Source: Brevundimonas sp. UBA5713 (lineage in GTDB: Bacteria; Pseudomonadota; Alphaproteobacteria; Caulobacterales; Caulobacteraceae). From it: 11,806 nucleotides of DNA. Shown in pieces: positions 6,268 to 11,806 of the stretch (positions are counted from its first letter, which is position 1; each line of letters starts with the position of its first letter). The notes below the pieces were generated by a model. The model was not told the DNA's origin. It did no database searches and saw only the letters and a program-made list of their open reading frames with translations. A program made the position numbers and the translations under genes. Location: the NCBI RefSeq assembly GCF_002419815.1, contig NZ_DIGV01000025.1, forward strand, positions 10,433 through 22,238. Reading direction: 5' to 3'.

Positions 6268-6296
6268 AGAAGCAATGGTTGGCGGTTCCCAATCAA
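6268..6296 (-). promoter_or_regulatory. Candidate promoter for fbp-pncA
   Basis: On the minus strand TTGATT (6296-6291), a 17-nt spacer and GCTTCT (6273-6268) fit a vegetative promoter moderately well and would give a leader of about 50 nt. That leader contains one GANTC site (6233-6237). Bases 6297-6385, between this and the gcv promoter, show no gene or other clear signal. Confidence 0.35.
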
Positions 6297-6385
6297 CCTG
6301 ACCGATTAGATGGGCTGAAACCCCGCGTCACCGCAAATCCCCACAGATCGTGCGTATATGGCGGCTCGCTTTCGCCACAGTTCGC

Positions 6386-6414
6386 TTGACTTGGAGTCGG
6401 AGTCGATGGCTTAG
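6386..6414 (+). promoter_or_regulatory. Vegetative promoter of the gcv operon
   Basis: TTGACT (6386-6391), a 17-nt spacer and GCTTAG (6409-6414) match the Caulobacter-type sigma-70 promoter (TTGAC, GCTANA). Transcription would start near 6421, just before the first stem of the riboswitch at 6426, which is the expected geometry. The spacer carries two GANTC sites. Confidence 0.65.
6394..6404 (+). other. Two GANTC (CcrM-type) methylation sites inside the gcv promoter
   Basis: GAGTC occurs at 6394-6398 and again at 6400-6404, one base apart, both between the -35 and -10 boxes. In Caulobacter, GANTC adenines are methylated by CcrM, and the cofactor GcrA acts at sigma-70 promoters with such sites between -35 and -10. 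Whether this promoter is controlled that way is inference. Confidence 0.6.
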
Positions 6415-6425
6415 GTGCGCTTGCT

Positions 6426-6634
6426 CTCGCGGGAGAGATCGGTCGGGGATGCTCTCTATCCCCAGATCGGAGCCGAAGGCGCAACCGCCCCGGAAACGCT
6501 CAGGCAAAAGGACCGCGAGAGGAATAAAACGCTGGAAAGTCGCTGTCGGGCCCACAAACCGGCAACGCGCCGAAGGAGCAAGGTCACCCATCCCCCTCGC
6601 GGTGATCGGAATCTCTCAGGCCTCAGGGACAGCG
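6426..6634 (+). promoter_or_regulatory. Tandem glycine riboswitch
   Basis: Two glycine aptamers in series precede gcvT. Aptamer 1 spans about 6426-6519: its closing stem CTCGCGG/CCGCGAG pairs 6426-6432 with 6513-6519, and inside are GGGAGAG, GCCGAAGGCGCAA and ACGCTCAGGCAAAAGGAC, all near the family consensus. After a short linker (GAGGAATAAAA), aptamer 2 spans about 6530-6634: CGCTG/CAGCG pairs 6530-6534 with 6630-6634, with GGAAAG, CGCCGAAGGAGCAAGG and ATCTCTCAGGC inside. Glycine binding in such tandem arrays normally turns on the gcv genes, so the cell degrades glycine only when it is plentiful. Position, orientation and the downstream operon all agree. It is followed by a structured leader without an obvious intrinsic terminator. 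Confidence 0.95.
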
Positions 6635-6635
6635 G

Positions 6636-6687
6636 GGGCGCGTACGGCAAGGCCTTTGCCGTGAGAACGCGACTCCGGAGTACGCCC
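6636..6687 (+). promoter_or_regulatory. Probable riboswitch expression platform and gcvT ribosome-binding site
   Basis: This stretch can fold two ways. One is a bulged hairpin: 6639-6650 with 6656-6671, a 7-bp upper stem ACGGCAA/TTGCCGT plus 5 bp CGCGT/ACGCG, which leaves the ribosome-binding site GGAG (6677-6680) free. In the other, GGGCG and TAC (6636-6645) pair with GTACGCCC (6680-6687) immediately before the ATG. No T run follows either hairpin, so control at translation is more likely than termination. The folds were worked out by eye. Confidence 0.45.
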
Positions 6688-7803
6688 ATGAGCGACGACG
6701 CCCTGAAGATTACCCCTTTGAACGCGGCGCATCGCGCCCTTGGTGCCCGCATGGTGGGCTTTGGCGGCTATGACATGCCGGTGCAGTACGAAGGCGTGCT
6801 GGCCGAGCATAAATGGACCCGCGAACACGCGGGCCTGTTCGACGTCTCGCACATGGGTCAGGCCAAGATCACCGGCAAGGACGCCATCGAACAGTTCGAG
6901 CGCTTCGTCCCCGGCGACTACAAGATCCTCAAGGACAACAAGCAGAAATACTCCCTGCTGTTGAACGATGAAGGCGGCATTATGGATGACCTGATGGCGG
7001 GCAAGCCCGACCATGACGGTCTGTATGTGGTGGTGAACGCCGGCAACAAGGACGCCGACTTCGCCCATCTGCGCGCCAATCTTCAAGGCGATGCCCAGCT
7101 TCAGGTCATGGAAGACCGCGCCCTGCTGGCCATTCAAGGCCCCGAAGCCATCGCGGTCATGACGCGCCACGAACCGGCGCTGGCCGAAATGTCCTTCATG
7201 GACGTGAACCGCCTGATGGTGTTCGGCGTCGACTGCTACATCTCGCGCTCGGGCTATACGGGCGAGGACGGCTTTGAAATCTCGGTGCCGTCTGCCGATG
7301 CCGAGCGCATCTGGAACCTGCTGCTGGAAGACGAGCGCGTGAAGCCGATCGGCCTTGGCGCGCGTGACAGCCTTCGTCTCGAAGCGGGCCTGCCGCTGCA
7401 CGGGCATGATCTGGACGCCACCGTTTCTCCGGTCGAGGCCGATCTGGCCTTCGCCGTGTCGAAGTCGCGCAAGGAAGCCGCCGATTTCCCGGGTGCCGAG
7501 CGCATCCTGAAGGAACTGGCTGAGGGTCCGTCGCGCAAGCGCGTGAACCTGATCGTCAAGGAAGGTGCTCCGGCCCGCGAAGGCGCCGAGATCGCCGACA
7601 AGGACGGCAATGTCATCGGCGTCGTCACCTCGGGTGGCCCCTCGCCTTCGACCGGTCAGAAGATCGCCATCGGCTTTGTGCCGCCCGCCTTTGCCGAGAT
7701 CGGCACCGAGCTTCAGGTCATCGTGCGCGGCCGTGCTGCCGCCGCCGAGGCTGTGGCATCGCCGTTCGTGCCAACCCGTTACTACCGCAAACCCAAGGCT
7801 TGA
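6688..7803 (+). CDS. gcvT: Glycine cleavage system T protein (aminomethyltransferase)
   Basis: The T protein moves the methylene carbon from the aminomethyl-lipoyl arm of the H protein to tetrahydrofolate, releasing ammonia and giving 5,10-methylene-THF in the cytoplasm. The 371-aa product is of normal length and shows VGFGGYDMPVQY (about residues 23-34), FDVSHMGQ (51-58), GGIMDDLM with the conserved Asp at 100/101, SGYTGEDGFEI, GLGARDSLRLEAGLPLHGHDL, SPVEADLAF and the C-terminal FVPTRYYRK. The start ATG at 6688 is supported by GGAG 7 nt upstream and by the first conserved block TPLNAAHRALGARMV. An open frame extending upstream to 6415 runs through the riboswitch and is not used. It is the first gene of gcvT-gcvH-gcvPA-gcvPB, placed under the glycine riboswitch. 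Confidence 0.97.
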   Translation: MSDDALKITPLNAAHRALGARMVGFGGYDMPVQYEGVLAEHKWTREHAGLFDVSHMGQAKITGKDAIEQFERFVPGDYKILKDNKQKYSLLLNDEGGIMDDLMAGKPDHDGLYVVVNAGNKDADFAHLRANLQGDAQLQVMEDRALLAIQGPEAIAVMTRHEPALAEMSFMDVNRLMVFGVDCYISRSGYTGEDGFEISVPSADAERIWNLLLEDERVKPIGLGARDSLRLEAGLPLHGHDLDATVSPVEADLAFAVSKSRKEAADFPGAERILKELAEGPSRKRVNLIVKEGAPAREGAEIADKDGNVIGVVTSGGPSPSTGQKIAIGFVPPAFAEIGTELQVIVRGRAAAAEAVASPFVPTRYYRKPKA

Positions 7804-7815
7804 GAGGGATCAGCC

Positions 7816-8181
7816 ATGAAATTCACCAAGGATCACGAGTGGGTCTCGCTGGACGGCGACATCGCAACCGTCGGCATTTCGGCTCACGCAGCTGGTGCCC
7901 TCGGCGACGTTGTGTTCGTCGAAACGCCGGAAGTCGGCAAGGCCGTGACCAAGGGCGACAGCTTCGCCGTGGTTGAATCGGTCAAGGCCGCCTCGGACGT
8001 TTACGCGCCGGTCTCGGGCGAAGTCGTTGAAGCCAACGGCGCACTGGCCGATGCACCGGAAACCGTCAACGCCTCGCCGGAAGGTGAAGGCTGGTTCGCC
8101 AAGATCAAGGTGTCGGACGCCTCGGAACTGGACGGCCTGATGGACAAGGCGGCTTACGACGCCTTCCTCGCGACCCTCTAA
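7816..8181 (+). CDS. gcvH: Glycine cleavage system H protein (lipoyl carrier)
   Basis: The H protein carries the lipoyl arm that shuttles the aminomethyl group between the P, T and L proteins. The product has 121 residues, slightly shorter than the common 125-130 but complete. The lipoylated lysine is K57 in VVESVKAASDVYAPVSGEVVE; the N-terminal DHEWVSLDGDIATVGIS and the C-terminal EGWFAKIKVSD blocks are typical. The ATG at 7816 has GAGGG 7 nt upstream, and the gene starts 12 nt after the gcvT stop, so the two are co-transcribed. A strong hairpin with a T-rich tail starts 10 nt beyond its stop, before gcvPA. Confidence 0.97.
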   Translation: MKFTKDHEWVSLDGDIATVGISAHAAGALGDVVFVETPEVGKAVTKGDSFAVVESVKAASDVYAPVSGEVVEANGALADAPETVNASPEGEGWFAKIKVSDASELDGLMDKAAYDAFLATL

Positions 8182-8191
8182 TGAATACCCG

Positions 8192-8225
8192 CCCGCCCCG
8201 ACCTTGCTCGGGGCGGGGTTCTTTT
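8192..8225 (+). terminator. Terminator-like hairpin inside the gcv operon
   Basis: A perfect, GC-rich 10-bp stem (8192-8201 with 8208-8217, loop CCTTGC) is followed by GTTCTTTT. By sequence it is a good intrinsic terminator, yet it lies between gcvH and gcvPA. It could end part of the transcripts or protect a gcvTH mRNA end. A smaller CCGGC/GCCGG hairpin follows at 8241-8255. Confidence 0.75.
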
Positions 8226-8272
8226 ACCCTTCCCAATACTCCGGCCGAATGCCGGACGGATCGGAACTGACC

Positions 8273-9616
8273 ATGCGTTACCTCCCTCTGACTGCCGATG
8301 ATCGCGAGGCCATGCTGGCCGCGATCGGGGCCAAGTCGATCGATGACCTGTTCGTAGACGTGCCAGCAAGCGCACGCCTCGAAGGCCCTGTGGACCTGCC
8401 GCGCGTTGCGGGCGAACTGGAAGTCGAACGGGCCCTGTCGGCCATGGCGGCCAAGAACAAGACCGCTGGCTCGGTTCCGTTCTTCTGCGGTGCGGGTGCC
8501 TATAAGCACCACGTTCCGGCGACGGTTGACCACATCATCCAGCGTTCGGAATTCCTGACCTCCTACACCCCGTACCAGCCGGAAATCGCACAGGGCACCC
8601 TGCAGTACCTGTACGAGTTCCAGACCCAGGTTGCGAACCTGACGGGCATGCCGGTCGCCAACGCCTCGCTCTATGACGGCTCGACCGCCATGGCCGAGGG
8701 CGTGCTGATGGCCACCCGCGTCACCCGCCGCAACAAGGCTGTGATCTCGGGCGGCGTTCACCCGCACTACGTCAAGGCCACCGAGACCGTGGTTCACGCC
8801 ATGGGCGTTGAAACCCAGGTGCTTCCGGCTGCCGTTGATGCCGAAGCCGACGTCATCGCCCAGATCGGCCCTGACACCGCCTGCGTCGTCGTGCAGACCC
8901 CCAACGTGTTCGGCACCGCCACCGACGTGACCAAGATCGCCGAGGCCGCTCAGGCCAACGGTGCCCTGCTGATCGTCGTCGTGACCGAGGCCGTCTCGAT
9001 GGGCCTGCTGAAATCGCCGGGCGAAATGGGGGCCGACATCGTCGCCGCCGAAGGCCAGTCGATCGGTAACGCGCTGAACTTTGGCGGTCCGTACGTCGGT
9101 CTGTTCGCCACCCGCGAAAAGCTGCTGCGCCAGACGCCGGGCCGCTATTGCGGCGAGACCGTCGATGCCGAGGGCCGTCGCGGCTTCGTGCTGACCCTGT
9201 CGACCCGCGAGCAGCATATCCGCCGCGACAAGGCGACGTCGAACATCTGCACCAACTCGGGCCTCTGCACCCTCGCCTTCACCATCCACATGAGCCTGCT
9301 GGGTGAAACCGGCCTGCGTCAGCTGGCCCTGCTGAACCACGAAAAGGCTCTGGCCACCCGTGATGCACTGGCTGCCATTGAAGGCGTCGAGGTCCTGACC
9401 CCGCGCTTCTTCAACGAGTTTGCCGTCAAGCTGCCGAAGAACGCCGCCGAAGTGGTCGAGCAACTGGCCGCCCAAGGCATTCTCGCCGGCGTGCCGTACA
9501 GCCGCCTCGCACCGGAAGCAGGCCTCGACGACGTCCTGCTGGTCGCCGCTACCGAGACCACGCGCGATGCCGACATCAAGATCCTCGCCTCGGCTCTGGC
9601 CGCGGCTGTAGCGTAA
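8273..9616 (+). CDS. gcvPA: Glycine dehydrogenase (decarboxylating), subunit 1
   Basis: This is the alpha half of the heterotetrameric P protein, which decarboxylates glycine with pyridoxal phosphate and loads the remaining aminomethyl group onto the H protein. The 447-aa product matches the N-terminal half of single-chain P proteins and carries GAGAYKHHVP (residues 73-82), TSYTPYQPEIAQGTLQ (96-111), NASLYDGSTAMAE, QTPNVFG, FGGPYVGLFATREK and STREQHIRRDKATSNICTN. The PLP-binding lysine is in the partner subunit, as usual for the split form. The ATG at 8273 is preferred: GGAAC lies 6-7 nt upstream, and MRYLPLTADDREAML is the normal N-terminus. An earlier in-frame ATG at 8204 lies in the hairpin and is rejected. 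The gap from gcvH is 91 nt and to gcvPB 15 nt. Confidence 0.96.
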   Translation: MRYLPLTADDREAMLAAIGAKSIDDLFVDVPASARLEGPVDLPRVAGELEVERALSAMAAKNKTAGSVPFFCGAGAYKHHVPATVDHIIQRSEFLTSYTPYQPEIAQGTLQYLYEFQTQVANLTGMPVANASLYDGSTAMAEGVLMATRVTRRNKAVISGGVHPHYVKATETVVHAMGVETQVLPAAVDAEADVIAQIGPDTACVVVQTPNVFGTATDVTKIAEAAQANGALLIVVVTEAVSMGLLKSPGEMGADIVAAEGQSIGNALNFGGPYVGLFATREKLLRQTPGRYCGETVDAEGRRGFVLTLSTREQHIRRDKATSNICTNSGLCTLAFTIHMSLLGETGLRQLALLNHEKALATRDALAAIEGVEVLTPRFFNEFAVKLPKNAAEVVEQLAAQGILAGVPYSRLAPEAGLDDVLLVAATETTRDADIKILASALAAAVA

Positions 9617-9631
9617 GGAAGGGCCACAGAC

Positions 9632-11200
9632 ATGAGCACCATGAACAACGTCGGCCGCCCGACCACCCCGAACGCTGTCGAGACCAAGCCTGCGACCCTG
9701 ACCGGCGCGCGTGGCCTGTTGCAGGACGAAGCTCTGATCTTCGAAGGCGAAGGCTGGGGCAAGACCGGTGTGGACCTTGCTACGCCTAAGACCGATGGCT
9801 CGGACCTCGGTGATCTGGTCCGCCGCGACCCGATCGGCCTGCCGGGCCTGTCGGAGCCGGAAGCCATGCGCCACTACGTGCGCCTGAGCCAGAAGAACCA
9901 CGCCATCGATCTGGCCATCTATCCGCTGGGTTCGTGCACCATGAAGCACAACCCGCGCCTGAACGAGAAGATGGCTCGTCTGGCTGGTTTCTCGGACATC
10001 CACCCGCTGCAACCGCAATCGACAGTCCAAGGCGCGCTGGAGTTGATGGACAGCCTGTCGCACTGGCTGACCACCCTGACCGGCATGCCCGCTGTGGCCC
10101 TGTCGCCCAAGGCCGGTGCCCACGGCGAGCTGTGCGGCCTGATGGCCATCCGCGCGGCCCACGAAGCCAAGGGCGAGCACGAACAGCGCCGCAAGGTGCT
10201 GGTTCCGACCTCGGCCCACGGCACCAACCCTGCCACCGCAGCCTTCGTTGGCTATAGCGTTGTCGAGGTCGCCCAGACCGAAGACGGCCGCGTGGACGTG
10301 GCTGATCTGGCCTCCAAGCTGGGTCCGGACGTGGCGGCCATCATGGTCACCAACCCGAACACCTGCGGCCTGTTCGAGCGCGACATCATGGAAATCAGCC
10401 GCCTGACCCACGAGGCGGGCGCCTACTTCTATTGCGACGGCGCGAACTTCAACGCCATCGTCGGTCGCGTGCGTCCGGGCGATCTGGGCGTCGATGCCAT
10501 GCACATCAACCTGCATAAGACCTTCTCGACGCCGCACGGCGGCGGCGGTCCGGGCGCTGGTCCGGTGGTCCTCTCCGAAGCCCTCGCTCCGTTCGCTCCG
10601 GCCCCTTGGGTCGTGAACACCGGTGACGGCTTCAAACTGGTCGAGCGTGAGGAAGATGAGGCTGCCCAAGCCTTTGGCCGTCTGTGCGCCTTCCAGGGCC
10701 AGATGGGCATGTATGTGCGCGCCCTGTCCTACATGATGTCCCACGGCGCTGACGGCCTGCGTCAGGTGGCCGAGGACGCAGTCCTGAACGCCAACTACAT
10801 CAAGGCCCGCCTGCAGGACCTGATGAGCCCGGCCTTCCCGGACGGCCCGTGCATGCACGAAGCCCTGTTCGACGACGAATGGCTCAAGGGTACGGACATC
10901 ACCACGCTCGATTTCGCCAAGGCGATGATCGACGAGGGCTTCCACCCGATGACCATGTACTTCCCGCTGGTGGTGCATGGCGCGATGCTGATCGAGCCGA
11001 CCGAAACCGAGTCCAAGGCCGAGCTGGATCGCTTCATCGAGGCCATGCGCCTGCTGGCCGAAGCGGCCAAGGCCGGTGACGTCGACCGCTTCAAGGGCGC
11101 ACCGTTCCACGCCCCGATGCGTCGTCTGGATGAGACCAAGGCGGCCCGCTCGCCGAAGCTGCGCTGGGTCAAGCCGGAAGGCTCCAATCAGGCCGCCTAA
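9632..11200 (+). CDS. gcvPB: Glycine dehydrogenase (decarboxylating), subunit 2
   Basis: This is the beta half of the P protein, corresponding to the C-terminal half of the single-chain enzyme and carrying the pyridoxal phosphate site. The 522-aa product contains YPLGSCTMKHNPR (residues 97-109), SPKAGAHGELCGL, TSAHGTNPATA, MVTNPNTCGLFE, YCDGANFNAIVG and HINLHKTFSTPHGGGGPG, in which K296 is the expected Schiff-base lysine. The C-terminal HPMTMYFPLVVHGAMLIEPTE block is also typical. The ATG at 9632 follows the gcvPA stop by 15 nt with a strong AGGAAGGG ribosome-binding site; an ATG three codons later is possible. It is the last gene of the operon, followed by a terminator. With gcvPA, gcvT and gcvH it completes the system apart from lipoamide dehydrogenase, normally encoded elsewhere. 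The very long antisense open frame across this gene is a composition artefact. Confidence 0.97.
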   Translation: MSTMNNVGRPTTPNAVETKPATLTGARGLLQDEALIFEGEGWGKTGVDLATPKTDGSDLGDLVRRDPIGLPGLSEPEAMRHYVRLSQKNHAIDLAIYPLGSCTMKHNPRLNEKMARLAGFSDIHPLQPQSTVQGALELMDSLSHWLTTLTGMPAVALSPKAGAHGELCGLMAIRAAHEAKGEHEQRRKVLVPTSAHGTNPATAAFVGYSVVEVAQTEDGRVDVADLASKLGPDVAAIMVTNPNTCGLFERDIMEISRLTHEAGAYFYCDGANFNAIVGRVRPGDLGVDAMHINLHKTFSTPHGGGGPGAGPVVLSEALAPFAPAPWVVNTGDGFKLVEREEDEAAQAFGRLCAFQGQMGMYVRALSYMMSHGADGLRQVAEDAVLNANYIKARLQDLMSPAFPDGPCMHEALFDDEWLKGTDITTLDFAKAMIDEGFHPMTMYFPLVVHGAMLIEPTETESKAELDRFIEAMRLLAEAAKAGDVDRFKGAPFHAPMRRLDETKAARSPKLRWVKPEGSNQAA

Positions 11201-11226
11201 GTCCGCCTGAACGACTGTCCCCCACT

Positions 11227-11261
11227 AACGCCGTGTCTTTCGGGACACGGCGTTTTCTTTT
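11227..11261 (+). terminator. Intrinsic terminator of the gcv operon
   Basis: A perfect 11-bp stem (11227-11237 with 11244-11254, loop TTTCGG) is followed by TTCTTTT. It begins 27 nt after the gcvPB stop and has no competing gene nearby. Confidence 0.93.
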
Positions 11262-11326
11262 CGCTCAAGCTAAACCGTTGTTCATCCAACAGACACCTTA
11301 AAGCCTTCAACATCGTGCATATGTGC

Positions 11327-11353
11327 AGTGTCGATTCCTCCCCTATCGACGCT
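11327..11353 (+). repeat. Inverted repeat with pyrimidine loop upstream of the PGPGW gene
   Basis: A 9-bp stem with one G-U pair (11327-11335 with 11345-11353) encloses the loop TCCTCCCCT, which contains CCTCC. No T run follows. It might be a leader hairpin, part of a small RNA, or an operator. Function is unknown. Confidence 0.35.
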
Positions 11354-11393
11354 CCCTCCCCGTTTGCCGCTTTTGCCGAGACTGTTTCGCCCC

Positions 11394-11806
11394 GTGACAC
11401 TGGTTTTGTCCCCGATAGTACCGCCGCCTCCGCGCAAGGGGGCTAGCCGCCGCCTGCGCCGTTTGGCCATGCTGTCGGTCGGTGTGCTGGTTATTCTGGT
11501 CGGTCTTGTCATCGCCCCCCTGCCGGGCCCGGGCGGTATTCCGGTGATCACCCTTGGTCTGGTGATCGTGCTGCGCAACTCCTTTTGGGCCAAGCGCCAG
11601 TTCATTAAGGCCCAGCGGGCCAAACCCAACTGGGTCTATCCGTTCCGCCGCCTGATGCGCAAAAATCCCGAAATCGCTCCGGTGTTCTGGCAACAGGCCC
11701 TGCGTGTCGAGAAGATGGTGATCCGTCCGCGTCGTCGCCGCCCCTTGCCCAAGCTGCGTCGCCGCATCCGCTGCGCCGTGCGTCGCTCGCGTGCCGGTCG
11801 CGCGGT
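11394..11806 (+). CDS. PGPGW-family small membrane protein, 3' end missing
   Basis: The frame is open to the window edge. After an Arg-rich N-terminus (SRRLRRLA) comes a hydrophobic helix (about residues 24-43 from the GTG), then the turn PLPGPGG, which is the hallmark of the putative transmembrane PGPGW family, then a second hydrophobic segment IPVITLGLVIVL. The cytoplasmic remainder has FWAKRQFIKAQRAKPNW, and the last 35 residues are extremely basic (RPRRRRPLPKLRRRIR and on). The start is uncertain. GTG at 11394 keeps the basic residues before helix 1 that such proteins usually have, but it has a poor ribosome-binding site. ATG at 11469 would start inside the helix. GTG at 11328 is also open. 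The family has no established biochemical function that I can name. Bases 11262-11393 upstream hold only a weak inverted repeat and one GANTC site (11333-11337). Confidence 0.75.
   Translation, partial: MTLVLSPIVPPPPRKGASRRLRRLAMLSVGVLVILVGLVIAPLPGPGGIPVITLGLVIVLRNSFWAKRQFIKAQRAKPNWVYPFRRLMRKNPEIAPVFWQQALRVEKMVIRPRRRRPLPKLRRRIRCAVRRSRAGRA

Noticed and set aside
5220..6389. 389-codon plus-strand frame opposite fbp
   Set aside because: Antisense to a complete class I fructose-1,6-bisphosphatase; low-complexity His/Gln/Gly-rich translation without motifs; it also runs through the fbp promoter region.
6415..6687. N-terminal extension of gcvT from 6415
   Set aside because: The stretch is occupied by the glycine riboswitch and its leader; the ATG at 6688 has a ribosome-binding site and the conserved N-terminal block.
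8204..8272. Earlier gcvPA start at 8204
   Set aside because: It lies in the loop of the hairpin behind gcvH, lacks a ribosome-binding site, and adds residues absent from the family.
8105..11110. 1001-codon open frame on the minus strand opposite gcvH, gcvPA and gcvPB
   Set aside because: It lies fully antisense to three unmistakable genes, is rich in Gly, His, Gln, Ala and Val with no domain, and is the usual shadow produced by G/C-rich third codon positions. Its length alone is not evidence.
1..11806. Search for CRISPR repeats, transposases, integrases, toxin-antitoxin pairs, tRNA genes and defence genes
   Set aside because: None seen on either strand. Gene content and codon use are even, so there is no sign of a recently acquired island or of a large novel system.

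Overview
The window looks like the chromosome of a high-GC alphaproteobacterium, most likely Caulobacterales (Caulobacter, Brevundimonas or Asticcacaulis type). This is inferred from protein style and codon use, a split-subunit glycine decarboxylase, -10 boxes of the GCTANA type, GANTC (CcrM) sites placed inside promoters, and two promoters matching the alphaproteobacterial general-stress sigma factor EcfG/SigT. I see no insertion sequence, tRNA, rRNA, CRISPR array, prophage or integrase. Most of the window is core metabolism.

Layout. Bases 2-1414 are the 3' three quarters of argS (arginyl-tRNA synthetase), closed by a strong hairpin terminator. Bases 1415-2734 hold a minus-strand block of small genes: a doubtful 57-aa ORF and three short, very hydrophilic, probably disordered proteins of 80, 82 and 98 aa. 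Two GGAAC-N16-NGTT promoters lie in front of them, which suggests a small general-stress-response module. Bases 2910-4534 hold a plus-strand pair: a two-helix membrane protein with a possible PH-like tail, then a deaminase of the adenine deaminase subfamily. A bidirectional terminator separates the deaminase from a convergent minus-strand fbp-pncA operon (class I fructose-1,6-bisphosphatase and nicotinamidase, 4 nt apart).

The fbp-gcv intergenic region (6213-6687) is the main regulatory stretch. It has a divergent candidate promoter for fbp, and for gcv a good vegetative promoter with two GANTC methylation sites in its spacer, followed by a tandem glycine riboswitch and a structured leader. 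Downstream is the full glycine cleavage operon gcvT-gcvH-gcvPA-gcvPB (6688-11200), with a terminator-like hairpin between gcvH and gcvPA and a final terminator after gcvPB. The window ends inside a small PGPGW-family membrane protein with a very basic tail.

How the genes fit together. The riboswitch senses glycine and should switch on the T, H and P proteins, which break glycine down to CO2, ammonia and methylene-tetrahydrofolate. The lipoamide dehydrogenase (L protein) is not here. The deaminase (adenine to hypoxanthine) and the nicotinamidase (nicotinamide to nicotinate) are salvage enzymes, and Fbp serves gluconeogenesis. The least ordinary content is regulatory: the paired EcfG-type promoters with disordered small proteins, the GANTC sites inside two promoters, and the hairpin inside the gcv operon.
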